From: Levilactobacillus zymae DSM 19395
GTDB lineage: Bacteria > Bacillota > Bacilli > Lactobacillales > Lactobacillaceae
DNA: 47,645 bases
Direction: 5' to 3'
Assembly (NCBI RefSeq): GCF_001434115.1
Contig: NZ_AZDW01000006.1
Location: 1 to 47,645 of the forward strand
Positions 18,665 through 26,531 of the stretch are shown piece by piece. Both the position numbers and the translations under genes were made by a program. The stretch's first letter is position 1; each line of letters begins with the position of its first letter. The notes under the pieces are model-generated. The model was not told the origin of the DNA. It worked only from the letters and a program-made list of their open reading frames with translations, and searched no databases.

Positions 18665-19147
18665 ATGCCCTATTCCATTGGTCAGGTGGCTAAACGCCTC
18701 GACATCAGTACGTACACCCTGCGCTATTACGACAAGGAAGGCTTACTCCCCTTCGTCGACCGCAACGCCGCGGGCCGGCGCGTCTTCAAGGACGCCGACT
18801 TCAACTATTTAGAAACCATCAGCTGTTTAAAGGAAGCCGGCTTACCGGTCAAACAAATCGGCACGTTTATCGACCTGTGCCTGGCCGGTGACCGAACACT
18901 CGACGAACGGTACGACTTCTTGGCCGAACAGGAACAAGCGCTCGAGGAAAAAATGGCGGCGCTCCAACACACCATGGACTTCCTGCGTTGGAAGAAGTGG
19001 TACTACAAGCGCGCCATTCAAGCGGGGACGGAAACCGTCAACTACCTGCCGGACACCACGCAGACCGACCCGGCCTTGCGCGAAAAATTCAACCAACTGG
19101 TCGCCGACGGGGCGGACCCCCAAGACTTGGGGCACCTCGACCGGTAA
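18665..19147 (+). CDS. MerR-family transcriptional regulator
   Basis: 160 residues. The N-terminal winged helix (about 1-70) contains YSIGQVAKRLDISTYTLRYY and KEGLLPF. A dimerising coiled coil follows (about 80-118), and a short C-terminal region has one cysteine in the SCLKEAG segment and LCLAGD. That size and layout match the group often sensing aldehydes or redox stress. I see no CxxC-type metal site, so the signal is not assigned. ATG 18665 follows a GTAGGT-like ribosome site. Its likely sites are the dyad at 18631-18646 and the related dyad at 19300-19315, which share GACTTARAGT. Confidence 0.88.
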   Translation: MPYSIGQVAKRLDISTYTLRYYDKEGLLPFVDRNAAGRRVFKDADFNYLETISCLKEAGLPVKQIGTFIDLCLAGDRTLDERYDFLAEQEQALEEKMAALQHTMDFLRWKKWYYKRAIQAGTETVNYLPDTTQTDPALREKFNQLVADGADPQDLGHLDR

Positions 19148-19149
19148 CC

Positions 19150-19180
19150 AAAAAAGACGCCGCAATCGGCGTCTTTTTTA
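19150..19180. terminator. Bidirectional terminator downstream of merR
   Basis: AAAGACGCCG CAAT CGGCGTCTTT with A and T runs. It serves merR on the plus strand and would also end the minus-strand transcript starting near 19283. Confidence 0.85.
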
Positions 19181-19283
19181 AGTGCAACCAGTGAGCGGTT
19201 GTTGTCTATCCGCAAAATGGACTAAAACTCAGCAACCAACGGGGCATATCAGCCCGGGGGAGTCGTCGATTGCTGAATCAAGC
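19150..19283 (-). ncRNA. Candidate MerR-controlled small RNA
   Basis: A MerR-architecture promoter (19290-19320) points leftward, yet no gene lies between it and the terminator at 19150-19180. The predicted transcript is about 134 nt. It can fold as CAGCAATC (19274-19267) with GGTTGCTG (19236-19229) enclosing GGGC-TGATAT-GCCC, then CAACC/GGTTG, then the terminator. The longest ATG frame inside is 13 codons without a ribosome site. Whether it is transcribed is unknown. Confidence 0.5.
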
Positions 19284-19289
19284 TCATTC

Positions 19290-19320
19290 AGTGTAAGCGT
19301 TAGAGTCGACTCTAAGTCAA
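19290..19320 (-). promoter_or_regulatory. MerR-type promoter with embedded palindrome
   Basis: Minus strand -35 TTGACT (19320-19315), exactly 19 bp, -10 TACACT (19295-19290). The perfect palindrome TTAGAGTCGACTCTAA (19300-19315) sits inside the overlong spacer next to the -35. This is the geometry on which MerR proteins act by untwisting DNA. Confidence 0.7.
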
Positions 19321-19369
19321 GGGAACGGCCGCTTTTTTGCACGGCGTACTCACGTCCCGCTGACCGCCG

Positions 19370-19398
19370 TTGACAGAAATCCACCCGTCCCCCACACT
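19370..19398 (+). promoter_or_regulatory. Promoter of the TauE/SafE-like gene
   Basis: Perfect -35 TTGACA (19370-19375), 17-bp spacer, -10 CACACT (19393-19398). Confidence 0.5.
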
Positions 19399-19434
19399 AG
19401 AGATAACACTTCAGAAAAAAGGAGGCCGGGTATC

Positions 19435-20151
19435 GTGACCTGGGCGTTAATTGCGTTTCCCGCTTTACTTGCCGGTCTGGTTCAAGGCCTGACCGGCTTC
19501 GGGGCGGTCATCATCATGATGATTTTCTTCCCGGCGATCCTGCCCATCGCGCAGGCCGCCGGGATCGGTGGCGTCATCATGCTCACCAGCGTTTTGGGGC
19601 TGACCATCCGCTACCGCCACCACGTTCAGCTCAAGCGACTCATCGTGCCGTTTCTGGTCTACGCCACGGTGGCCACCTGGTCGGTCCATTTAGGCCACGT
19701 GTTAGACACCCATCTCTTACGGATGATGCTGGGCGGGCTGTTGGTCGCGTTGAGCCTATACTTCACGTTCGCCAAAAACGCCGGCGCACGCCGCTATCCC
19801 TGGTACGTCGCCGGGATTTTCATGATCATCTCCGGCTTTTTCAACGGGCTGTTCGGCATCGGTGGGCCACTGATGGCGCTCTACTACCTCTCGTTGTCCA
19901 AATCCATGCCGGAATACATCGGCAACATTCAGGGCTTCTTTCTGATCGATACTTTCTACATCGCCAGCGTCCGGGTGGCCAACGGCATCTTAACGGTCCA
20001 CGACATCCCCTACATCCTGGTGGGGATGGTCGCCGCCAGTCTGGGCACCATGCTGGCCGCACGTTTATTGACTCGGCTGGACGGAAACACCATCAAAAAA
20101 TGGATCTACGGCTTCATCGGGTTAAGCGGTATCTACTATCTCTTCTTCTAA
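19435..20151 (+). CDS. TauE/SafE-family membrane permease
   Basis: A 238-residue membrane protein with about eight helices in two homologous halves. Each half begins with the family's glycine-rich helix: LAGLVQGLTGFGAVIIMMIF near residue 12 and FFNGLFGIGGPLMALYYLS near 138. Relatives move sulfite, sulfoacetate or other organic anions across the cytoplasmic membrane; the substrate here is unknown. The GTG start follows a good AAGGAGG at nine bases. It is monocistronic with its own promoter and terminator. It neighbours the MerR control region without being oriented to be driven from it. Confidence 0.85.
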   Translation: MTWALIAFPALLAGLVQGLTGFGAVIIMMIFFPAILPIAQAAGIGGVIMLTSVLGLTIRYRHHVQLKRLIVPFLVYATVATWSVHLGHVLDTHLLRMMLGGLLVALSLYFTFAKNAGARRYPWYVAGIFMIISGFFNGLFGIGGPLMALYYLSLSKSMPEYIGNIQGFFLIDTFYIASVRVANGILTVHDIPYILVGMVAASLGTMLAARLLTRLDGNTIKKWIYGFIGLSGIYYLFF

Positions 20152-20162
20152 GTCCCGCGCGT

Positions 20163-20190
20163 CACGGCAGAATTGCCGTGGCGTTTTTTT
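20163..20190 (+). terminator. Terminator of the TauE/SafE-like gene
   Basis: CACGGCA GAAT TGCCGTG stem, then GCGTTTTTTT. Confidence 0.8.
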
Positions 20191-20275
20191 GCAGGCCGTA
20201 ACAGGCTAAATGGTTGCGTTGGGGGATTATTTTCGGTACGTTTATCCTATAAAATACTGCAAGGAGGAATCATTG

Positions 20276-21604
20276 ATGACTTACGATTACGATGTCTTAT
20301 ACATTGGGGGCGGGCACGCCGCTCACGATGGCGCCGCACCGCTGGCCGCCAGTGGGCAACGGGTCGCCGTGGTCGAACGCGATTTAATGGGCGGGACCTG
20401 TACCAACTACGGCTGTAACGCCAAAATCACGCTCGACGAGGCCGTGAAATTGACCCGCGAGCGGGCCCGGGTCGGCCAAATCGTCGATGGGCCGTTGACC
20501 ATGAACTGGGCCCAGAGTCAGGCGCACAAACGGGCCGTCATCGATCCCCAGCCCCAAGAACTCATCGACAAACTCACCAGTCACGGTGCCACCGTCATCA
20601 CCGGGAGCGCCCGCTTCAAGGATGCCCACACCGTGACCATCAACGGAACCCGCGACGTTACCGCCGAAAAAATCGTCATTGCGACCGGGCTGGTGCCCCA
20701 CCGCCTGGCCATTCCGGGCAGTGAGCTCGCCCACGATAGCCGCGACTTTCTGGATTTAGACCACCTACCGGCCCACCTGACCATCGTGGGTAGTGGCTAT
20801 ATCAGTTTAGAGTTCGCCACCATCGCCAACGCGGCCGGGGCCGCCGTCACCATCCTCTTGCACGGCGACACGGTATTGCGCCACTTCTACCAACCTTACG
20901 TCCAACTGGTGGTCGCCGACCTCAAACGCCGGGGTGTCACCTTCATTGCTAACGCCAACGTGCAGGCCTTCACCCGCGATCAAACGGGCTACGGTGTCGA
21001 TTACGGCGACCACCAACACCTCACGACCCACTGGATCTTAGACGCCACGGGGCGGGTCCCCCACCTCGACGACTTAGGACTAGAAACCGTGGGCGTGCAG
21101 TTCGATCGCCACGGCATCACGGTCAACGACCATTTACAGACCACGGTACCCAATATTTATGCGGCCGGCGACGTGATTGCCAGCGACCAGCCCAAGCTGA
21201 CCCCGACCGCGACCTTCGAATCGAAATACCTCACCCAGCTGTTTACCGGCCAGACCTCCGCGCCCATTGATTTTCCGGTGATTCCGTCGGTGGTCTTCAC
21301 CTCGCCACGAATCGCGCAGGCCGGCGTCACGGTCAATGAAGCCCAACAGCGGGGACTGTCCATCACCCACAACGACCTGGAAACCTACTGGTACTACCGC
21401 ATCGACCGCGAACCCCTCGTGAAGAGTACCCAGATTCACGACGCCCAGGGTCATCTGGTAGGCGTCACCGAGGTCAGCGACCAGGCACCGGACGTGATCA
21501 ACACCCTGTTGCCCGCCATCGAATTTCAGTTCAACCGCGACCAGATCAACCGACTGGTCGGCCTCTTCCCGACCATGGGCTACGCCGCTTGGCACCGGGC
21601 TTAA
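20276..21604 (+). CDS. FAD-dependent pyridine nucleotide-disulfide oxidoreductase
   Basis: 442 residues of the glutathione reductase/lipoamide dehydrogenase type. GGGHAAHDGA near residue 11 is the FAD-binding glycine motif, CTNYGC (Cys42, Cys47) the redox disulfide, GSGYISLEFA the NAD(P)H motif and NIYAAGDV the second FAD contact. The segment after the second cysteine reads NAK where relatives have VPSK. The C-terminus reads LFPTMGYAA where the catalytic HPT...E is expected, so the acid-base histidine seems absent. The substrate is open. ATG 20276 follows AAGGAGGA; upstream in-frame sequence lacks a ribosome site. Confidence 0.88.
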   Translation: MTYDYDVLYIGGGHAAHDGAAPLAASGQRVAVVERDLMGGTCTNYGCNAKITLDEAVKLTRERARVGQIVDGPLTMNWAQSQAHKRAVIDPQPQELIDKLTSHGATVITGSARFKDAHTVTINGTRDVTAEKIVIATGLVPHRLAIPGSELAHDSRDFLDLDHLPAHLTIVGSGYISLEFATIANAAGAAVTILLHGDTVLRHFYQPYVQLVVADLKRRGVTFIANANVQAFTRDQTGYGVDYGDHQHLTTHWILDATGRVPHLDDLGLETVGVQFDRHGITVNDHLQTTVPNIYAAGDVIASDQPKLTPTATFESKYLTQLFTGQTSAPIDFPVIPSVVFTSPRIAQAGVTVNEAQQRGLSITHNDLETYWYYRIDREPLVKSTQIHDAQGHLVGVTEVSDQAPDVINTLLPAIEFQFNRDQINRLVGLFPTMGYAAWHRA

Positions 21605-21620
21605 CCTCACTTTAAAATTC

Positions 21621-21666
21621 AAAATGACGAATCCAGCCGTGAAATGAGCTGGATTCGTCATTTTTT
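21621..21666. terminator. Bidirectional terminator
   Basis: AAAATGACGAATCCAGC and its complement form a long stem with T-run between convergent genes. Confidence 0.85.
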
Positions 21667-21677
21667 AAGTTCTGATT

Positions 21678-22259
21678 CTAGTCAAAGGCCTTGCGCACGC
21701 GGGCCTGTAAGTCCGGCACCACGTCGGTCTGGAACCACGGGTTGCGTTTCTGCCAACCGTAGTTCAACGGCGACGGGTGCACCAGCGGGAAGAACTCCGG
21801 TAAGTAATCGGTGTAGTGCTGCACCGTAGCGGTCAAGGTCTTGTAGCGCTTGCGACCCAGGTAATACTTGATGGCGTACTGGCCCACTAATAATTTCAGT
21901 TGAACGTTGGGCATTTGCGCCAACAACGGGTCGTGCCACTTTTCGGCAAAGCCCTTGCGCGGTGGCAGGTCACCACTCTTGCCCTTCCCCGGATAGTAGA
22001 AGTCCAGCGGCATCACGGCCACCTTATCGCTATCGTAGAATTCTTCGCGGGTGACGCCCATCCATTCGCGCAGGCGTTTGCCGCTGGCATCGTTGAAATA
22101 GGTCGCGGTGTCCTGGGCGATGCGGCCCGGCGCCTGACTGATCACTAAAATGGTCGCGCTGGGGAGAACGTGAAAGAGCGGGTCCCAGCCCTTAGCGGTG
22201 AACTCGGCGTTGGCCGGGTCGTCTTTGATGGCTTGTTTGATACTGGCAACGGTTGGCAT
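21678..22259 (-). CDS. Uracil-DNA glycosylase superfamily protein
   Basis: A 193-residue compact protein. ISQAPGRIAQDT (about 38-49) matches the GQAPG-type uracil-recognition loop, FYYPGK follows, and LVHPSPLNYGW (about 160-170) is the HPSPL DNA-intercalation loop. It lacks the four cysteines of iron-sulfur family 4 enzymes, so it resembles the small 'uracil-DNA glycosylase family' proteins of lactobacilli. Base-excision repair of uracil is plausible. AGGAGG precedes ATG 22259 by eight bases, but a tnpB element ends only about 20 bp upstream on the same strand, so its native promoter has probably been displaced. Confidence 0.82.
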   Translation of the reverse strand: MPTVASIKQAIKDDPANAEFTAKGWDPLFHVLPSATILVISQAPGRIAQDTATYFNDASGKRLREWMGVTREEFYDSDKVAVMPLDFYYPGKGKSGDLPPRKGFAEKWHDPLLAQMPNVQLKLLVGQYAIKYYLGRKRYKTLTATVQHYTDYLPEFFPLVHPSPLNYGWQKRNPWFQTDVVPDLQARVRKAFD

Positions 22260-22282
22260 GCTAAAAACCTCCTGGGTGAACT

Positions 22283-22560
22283 ACTCGGCCGTAAACGACC
22301 GAGCTTCTGGGAACATTAAGGAGTGTTTAGGCTGTTATGTCGGTATTCCGAGTACCTAACTCACAGAACTTAACTCTTTTACCAAGGCTAGTCCCTAGCC
22401 TGATGGTTCTTATTGGACCGCTTTTAGTCCTTTATGTAGGATATTAATGGCTGCATTGATATCACGATCATGGTGTGTCCCACACTTTGGACAAGTCCAT
22501 TCACGAATTTCGAGTGGTTTCCTGCCACTTTGAAACCCACAGCTAGCACATTGTTGACTA
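22283..22560 (-). ncRNA. Probable omega-RNA (reRNA) of TnpB
   Basis: In this family the guide RNA covers the 3' end of tnpB and the right end, and its last bases come from flanking DNA. The 125 nt after the tnpB stop contain hairpin potential, including GGCTAGGGACTAGCC and the terminal GCTCGGTCG...CGGCCGAGT. The guide would read into TTCACCCAGGAGGTTTTT, the ribosome site of the glycosylase gene. The extent is estimated from the family, not from a fold calculation. Confidence 0.5.
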
Positions 22561-23576
22561 GTATAGTTAGGACTCACCACAACGAGCTGTTTGCCATACC
22601 ACTGGCACTTATACTCTAACATAGTTCGGAACTGGTGCCAGCTGGCATTGGCAATTGACTTAGCCAGGTGATGATTGTGCATCAGATTCTTGACTTTTAA
22701 ATCCTCAATCACGATCACATCGTAGGCTTTGACCAACTTGGTCGTCAGCTTGCTCAAGTAGTCTTTACGCCGATTAGCGAGTTTACGCTGGTAGCGCGCT
22801 TTGATTTGCCTAGCTCGCTGCCAGTTTTTATAGTCATTGAGTTCCAACTCAATCAAGTGAGCTTTATTATGGTTCCACTGAATCACGTTGACCTTGGCTT
22901 GATGTTTGCGCCGATCGAACTTCCGTTGCCACGTAGTCCCTTGTTTTTCTTCCCAGAGCGCTTGAAATTTAGGATATTTCTGGCCGTCAGAGGTAATCAC
23001 CAGGTCAGCTACGCCCAAATCGATACCCACTTGAGCCCCAGTTTTAGGAAGTGGCCTAGGCTCTGGGAATTCAACCTGTAAACTCAAATAGTAACGTCCC
23101 GTAGCGTCATGGCTAACAGTATATCGCTTAATTTGACCATCAACCAACTGACCTGTTTTACTAGTCTTGATACTACCAAGTTTTGGTAACTTGACGCGAT
23201 GTTTAGCCAACACTAACTGTGTGCTAGCAGGAAAGCGGCCGGTGTACGCCTGTTTAGCTGACCGACGTGATTTAAAGTGTGGTTGACCCCCGCGATGTTT
23301 GAACAGCATCGAAAAAACCTGCGCTAACTGATGATTTACGACCTGCAGGCTCGTCGAATCACTCAGTTTGAGAAAGGGATATTCAATTTTGAGCGCTTTG
23401 AGCAAGTTGTTCATGCCGTATTCATTGATGAAGCGACTACTCGGGTTATTTTTATACCGCGCCTTAGCCATCGCTAACATTTGATTCCAGACAAAGCGAT
23501 TATTGCCAAACAATTGCCATAGCTGGCCTTCTTGAGTTCGAGTCGGGTACAGACGCAGCTGGATGCCTTTCAACAT
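22410..23576 (-). CDS. tnpB: TnpB RNA-guided endonuclease (OrfB, IS605 family)
   Basis: 388 residues with an intact nuclease. The N-terminal helix-turn-helix and wedge regions are followed by Ruv[11 protein letters not shown] (Asp186), Ruv[15 protein letters not shown] (Glu291) and Ruv[12 protein letters not shown] (Asp370). The zinc finger has Cys343, Cys346, Cys362 and Cys365. TnpB uses an omega-RNA to cut DNA next to a short TAM and promotes element retention; it is the ancestor of Cas12. ATG 23576 follows AAAGGTGGTGA; the frame is open to 23618 but without a ribosome site. There is no tnpA, so movement would need help in trans. Confidence 0.93.
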   Translation of the reverse strand: MLKGIQLRLYPTRTQEGQLWQLFGNNRFVWNQMLAMAKARYKNNPSSRFINEYGMNNLLKALKIEYPFLKLSDSTSLQVVNHQLAQVFSMLFKHRGGQPHFKSRRSAKQAYTGRFPASTQLVLAKHRVKLPKLGSIKTSKTGQLVDGQIKRYTVSHDATGRYYLSLQVEFPEPRPLPKTGAQVGIDLGVADLVITSDGQKYPKFQALWEEKQGTTWQRKFDRRKHQAKVNVIQWNHNKAHLIELELNDYKNWQRARQIKARYQRKLANRRKDYLSKLTTKLVKAYDVIVIEDLKVKNLMHNHHLAKSIANASWHQFRTMLEYKCQWYGKQLVVVSPNYTSQQCASCGFQSGRKPLEIREWTCPKCGTHHDRDINAAINILHKGLKAVQ

Positions 23577-23769
23577 CGAATCACCACCTTTAACGGAGCC
23601 TATCTCACGGTTGTTCAAGTAACTGTTCCAATGTCAGTATACAACTGCGTTACTAGTAATACGGTTTACAAGTACCCGAAAAGGTTAAGGCGATTCATCA
23701 CGTCCTTAAAAGAACGTGTCTTCTCGCCCAAATATCAATAACTCATTAGGTCCATTCTACCGCAAACCT

Positions 23770-23785
23770 TGTTTCACGTGAAACA
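23770..23785. other. parS-like site 2 (perfect)
   Basis: TGTTTCACGTGAAACA is identical to the parS consensus. It lies between the tnpB element and the zinc-ribbon gene. Confidence 0.82.
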
Positions 23786-23853
23786 TGAGATTCTTTGGTG
23801 CCCCCACCCGGAGTATGGTAGGATTAATTATTACATCGACGGAGGTGTTCTAG

Positions 23854-24273
23854 TTGAAGCCTAATTCAAAATTCATCCAGCGCCTACAACGGCTCATGAT
23901 CGGGCGCTACGGTCAAAACGACACGCTCAACCGCGTCCTAAACGGCTTAGCCATCATCCTCTTAATCCTGAGTTTCTGGGGAAAATACGCCGGTTGGTTC
24001 TTCTTAGCGGGCACGCTCCTCATCGCCGTGAGTTACTGGCGGCTGTTCTCCCGTAAGATCTACCGTCAGGTCGCAATAAACCGCAGCTTTCAACGGTTCT
24101 GGTTCGCTTTGATGCGACCGTTCAGCCGGTTGACCTACCAAATCAAGCAACACTGGCGTTACCGGTTTTTCCACTGTGCGCAGTGTCACCAACGGATTCG
24201 GATTCCGCGTCACCACGGACACGTGCGGGTCACCTGTCCCAAGTGCGGCCACCAGTTCGACGCGCGCACCTAA
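23854..24273 (+). CDS. Zinc-ribbon membrane protein of unknown function
   Basis: A 139-residue protein starting at TTG, with GGAGGTG eight bases upstream. Two hydrophobic helices (about 30-44 and 46-60) follow a basic N-terminus. The cytoplasmic C-terminus carries a zinc ribbon, CAQC (about 108-111) and CPKC (about 129-132), in an arginine- and histidine-rich setting. Such proteins recur in lactobacilli without known function. The basic, cysteine-paired tail suggests nucleic acid or protein binding at the membrane. Monocistronic. Confidence 0.8.
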   Translation: MKPNSKFIQRLQRLMIGRYGQNDTLNRVLNGLAIILLILSFWGKYAGWFFLAGTLLIAVSYWRLFSRKIYRQVAINRSFQRFWFALMRPFSRLTYQIKQHWRYRFFHCAQCHQRIRIPRHHGHVRVTCPKCGHQFDART

Positions 24274-24344
24274 TTTTGGCAACGTCCCGTCACCGGGCGT
24301 TGCCCTTCGTTGAGTATCAGACTCGGCGTTTCATTAACCACCTT

Positions 24345-24391
24345 AAAAGGGAAACTCAATCGTCCGACCGACGAGCGAGTTTCCCTTTTTT
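24345..24391 (+). terminator. Terminator after the zinc-ribbon gene
   Basis: AAAAGGGAAACTC and GAGTTTCCCTTTTTT pair around a 19-nt loop. Confidence 0.75.
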
Positions 24392-24494
24392 AACGCTGCC
24401 ACCGGCGAGCCAACAGGCCGCTACGTCGATTCCCGTTTCCCCGCCAAGTGTGCTATATTTTAGGGCAGAGACCCAAAACGATGGAGGTACTGAA

Positions 24495-25178
24495 ATGAGT
24501 TATCGGACTTTACTGTTTGACCTGGATCAAACCCTCTTTGACACGGACACCAACGCCCAAAACGCCCTGCGCAAGATGACGTTACCCTTCGCCTTTCACT
24601 TTGGCCCGGACGAAGTCACCTACTGGCACAACCTGCAATTCGCGATGTGGGGCGACCTGGAACAAAAGAAGCTGACCCGTGACGAGCTGGTCAACACCCG
24701 CTTTGCCCGCTTCTTCGCCCACTACGGCATTACCGTCGACGGCGTGCCCTACGAGCAACAGTTCCGCCGGTTGTTCTACGCGGAACACGCCCTGATGCCC
24801 CATGTGCGCGAGGTCTTGACCCAGCTCAAGCCGGACTACCACCTGGTCGTGATTTCCAACGAAGTCCGCGCTAAGCAAACCCAGCAACTGACCGACTCCC
24901 AAATCGCCCCGTTCTTCGAGCAAATGTTTCTGGCCGAAGACGTCGGTTACAGTAAGCCCGACCGGCGTTTCTTTGACACGGTCGAGGCCCAGCTTCCTGA
25001 CGTCGACCCGGCCGATTTACTGGTGATTGGCGATTCCCTGACGGCCGACATTCAGGGCGCCAACCACGCCGGACTTGATAGTGTATGGTTCAACCCGCAG
25101 GCTCAACCGGTAACGGCCGTGGCCACGCCGACCTACCAGGTTAGCAGTTTGACGCAAATTCCAGATCTACTGCATTAA
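24495..25178 (+). CDS. YjjG-type HAD nucleotidase/phosphatase
   Basis: A 227-residue haloacid dehalogenase-type hydrolase. Motif I is FDLDQTLFDTD (nucleophile Asp9, acid-base Asp11), motif II is VISNE, the motif III lysine is in YSKPD, and motif IV is IGDSLTADI. Length and the cap-domain start fit the YjjG group, which dephosphorylates non-canonical pyrimidine monophosphates and so cleans nucleotide pools. ATG 24495 follows GGAGGTAC. The open frame reaches 24183 but crosses the preceding terminator, so the longer start is rejected. Confidence 0.88.
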   Translation: MSYRTLLFDLDQTLFDTDTNAQNALRKMTLPFAFHFGPDEVTYWHNLQFAMWGDLEQKKLTRDELVNTRFARFFAHYGITVDGVPYEQQFRRLFYAEHALMPHVREVLTQLKPDYHLVVISNEVRAKQTQQLTDSQIAPFFEQMFLAEDVGYSKPDRRFFDTVEAQLPDVDPADLLVIGDSLTADIQGANHAGLDSVWFNPQAQPVTAVATPTYQVSSLTQIPDLLH

Positions 25179-25219
25179 AAAAACTGGCGCCCACTTTCCT
25201 TGCGGAGGTGGGCGCCAGT
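25177..25219 (-). terminator. Terminator of padC
   Basis: ACTGGCGCCCAC / GTGGGCGCCAGT stem and seven T on the minus strand. Confidence 0.85.
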
Positions 25220-25235
25220 CGTCTATTCTGCTAGA

Positions 25236-25775
25236 TTATTTCTTCAGTCGCTTGTAGTTGGCGTCGTAGAACTTACCGGCACGAATGTCGTCGGGCATCC
25301 CCGCGTATGGCGCTTCGTTGATCACGTCGTCGTTGTTCTGACCGGCATCACCCATGTAAGTGATTTTAGCCATTTCTGGCACCACCAGCTTCGGGTAAGT
25401 GGCATACTTTTCCCGGGATTCCTCCATCAAGTCGATGTGGTCGTTTTGGTAAGTGACCGTGATTTCGGGATGGTCCTGAACCCACTTGGGGAAGAAAATC
25501 GTGCCGTGCATCTTCTTTTCGTTAGGCAGGAAATCCAGAGCCACGTCGGTCCCGGTCGGTTCCGTCCAGGAAATCTTGTAGAGTCCCGGCGCCAGCATCA
25601 CAATGTCAGCTTCCTGGTTTGTCACCCAGCGGCCGGCAACCATCCCGCCGTGAATCCGGTAATCCACGGTGTGGTCGTTCTTGGCGTACCATTCGTACTC
25701 CCACCCGTTATCGTAGGTGTAAATGAAGTGGGTTCCCAAAAAATCGTCTAAAGTTTTAAATTGCTTGTCAGCCAT
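25236..25775 (-). CDS. padC: Phenolic acid decarboxylase
   Basis: A cofactor-free cytoplasmic enzyme that decarboxylates p-coumaric, ferulic and caffeic acid to vinylphenols, detoxifying plant phenolics. At 179 residues it is full length. Characteristic segments are [18 protein letters not shown] (about 17-34), [14 protein letters not shown] and [11 protein letters not shown], which contain the active-site tyrosines, arginine and glutamate of the lipocalin-like barrel. ATG 25775 follows AGAAAGGA; upstream in-frame codons cross the promoter. It is divergent from padR with a PadR operator just downstream of its promoter, the classical substrate-induced arrangement. Confidence 0.96.
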   Translation of the reverse strand: MADKQFKTLDDFLGTHFIYTYDNGWEYEWYAKNDHTVDYRIHGGMVAGRWVTNQEADIVMLAPGLYKISWTEPTGTDVALDFLPNEKKMHGTIFFPKWVQDHPEITVTYQNDHIDLMEESREKYATYPKLVVPEMAKITYMGDAGQNNDDVINEAPYAGMPDDIRAGKFYDANYKRLKK

Positions 25776-25798
25776 GTGTTCAAATCCTTTCTTTTTCA

Positions 25799-25864
25799 AC
25801 ATGTAATTAATTACATGTTTTAATTTACGATGATTACTATAAATCTCGGTCGCGGCAGAGTCAA
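25799..25864 (-). promoter_or_regulatory. padC promoter and PadR operator
   Basis: Minus strand -35 TTGACT (25864-25859), 17-bp spacer, -10 TATAGT (25841-25836). Downstream is the perfect 20-bp palindrome ACATGTAATTAATTACATGT (25799-25818), containing the PadR pattern ATGT-N8-ACAT. The same operator lies near the -35 of a rightward promoter for padR. Confidence 0.85.
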
Positions 25865-25937
25865 GGATTATCTTGAACTTTTTGGTGGAAACTGGTTCAA
25901 TGGGGAAGAGAATAACGGCCTCAAGGAGGTGTTTACC

Positions 25938-26486
25938 ATCGGACAACGGAATCGACTCCAATACATTATTTTGGGTCTCCTCGGTCAGCAGGACCAGACC
26001 GGTTACGACCTGACCAAGGCCTTCGAACACGAAATCGGTGAGTTCTGGCAGGCCAGCCACAGCCAAATCTACCCCCAACTCCAGCGGTTGGAAACGGCCG
26101 GCGACATCACTCACCAGGACCAAATCACTGGCGAAAAACTCACCAAAAAGGTTTACCAGTTGACCGCCCAGGGACAAAAAAAGCTCGCCGCGTGGGTCAG
26201 CGAGCCCTCACCGGAACTCACCGCCACCAAGGACGAGTTTATTTTGAAACTGTACTTCATCAAATCGGCCAACGACCCGCGGCTGGGCCCCATGTTACGA
26301 GAACAAACACAACTCCACGCCGAACAGCTGGCACATTTACAGGAACGGCAACGGGAGGTCTTCCCCAACCAAGCCGCCATCGACGCGGCTTTCGGGCACT
26401 ACCTCATCTTGGAACACGCCATTGAGCGGGAAAGCCACTACGTTGAATGGCTTCAACGGTATCAAACATTATCTAATAACCACTAA
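25938..26486 (+). CDS. padR: PadR, phenolic-acid-responsive repressor
   Basis: About 182 residues: a PadR winged helix ([19 protein letters not shown] ... [16 protein letters not shown]) and a C-terminal dimerising helix bundle. It represses the divergent padC and is released by phenolic acids. The start is unusual. AAGGAGG at 25923-25929 is spaced correctly only for an ATC codon at 25938, giving (M)[10 protein letters not shown]. The in-frame GTG at 25929 overlaps the ribosome site, and no ATG, GTG or TTG fits better. Upstream open frame to 25830 overlaps the promoter region. Confidence 0.85.
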   Translation: MGQRNRLQYIILGLLGQQDQTGYDLTKAFEHEIGEFWQASHSQIYPQLQRLETAGDITHQDQITGEKLTKKVYQLTAQGQKKLAAWVSEPSPELTATKDEFILKLYFIKSANDPRLGPMLREQTQLHAEQLAHLQERQREVFPNQAAIDAAFGHYLILEHAIERESHYVEWLQRYQTLSNNH

Positions 26487-26488
26487 TT

Positions 26489-26531
26489 AAAGGATTTCTG
26501 ATCGTTAATCATCTGGTCAGAAGTCCTTTAA
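26489..26531. terminator. Bidirectional terminator
   Basis: TTAAAGGATTTCTGATC and GGTCAGAAGTCCTTTAA pair between padR and a convergent secreted-protein gene. Confidence 0.65.

Larger units (their letters stand above)
22278..23733 (-). mobile_element. tnpB-only IS200/IS605-type element
   Basis: It contains one gene, tnpB, and no Y1 transposase. Downstream of tnpB the subterminal hairpin CTCGGCCG-TAAA-CGACCGAG (22284-22303) marks the right end. Upstream, CACGTCC...GAACGTG (23699-23718) marks the left end. Just outside the left hairpin is TTGAT (minus strand, 23738-23734), identical to the ISDra2 target and TAM, though the exact boundary is inferred. There are no terminal inverted repeats or duplication, as expected. 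The DNA is visibly lower in GC than its surroundings, indicating recent acquisition. Confidence 0.75.

Noticed and set aside
18842-19165. 107-codon minus-strand frame as target of the MerR-type promoter
   Set aside because: Antisense to merR, starts inside the terminator, and has no ribosome site; the upstream structured RNA explains the promoter better.
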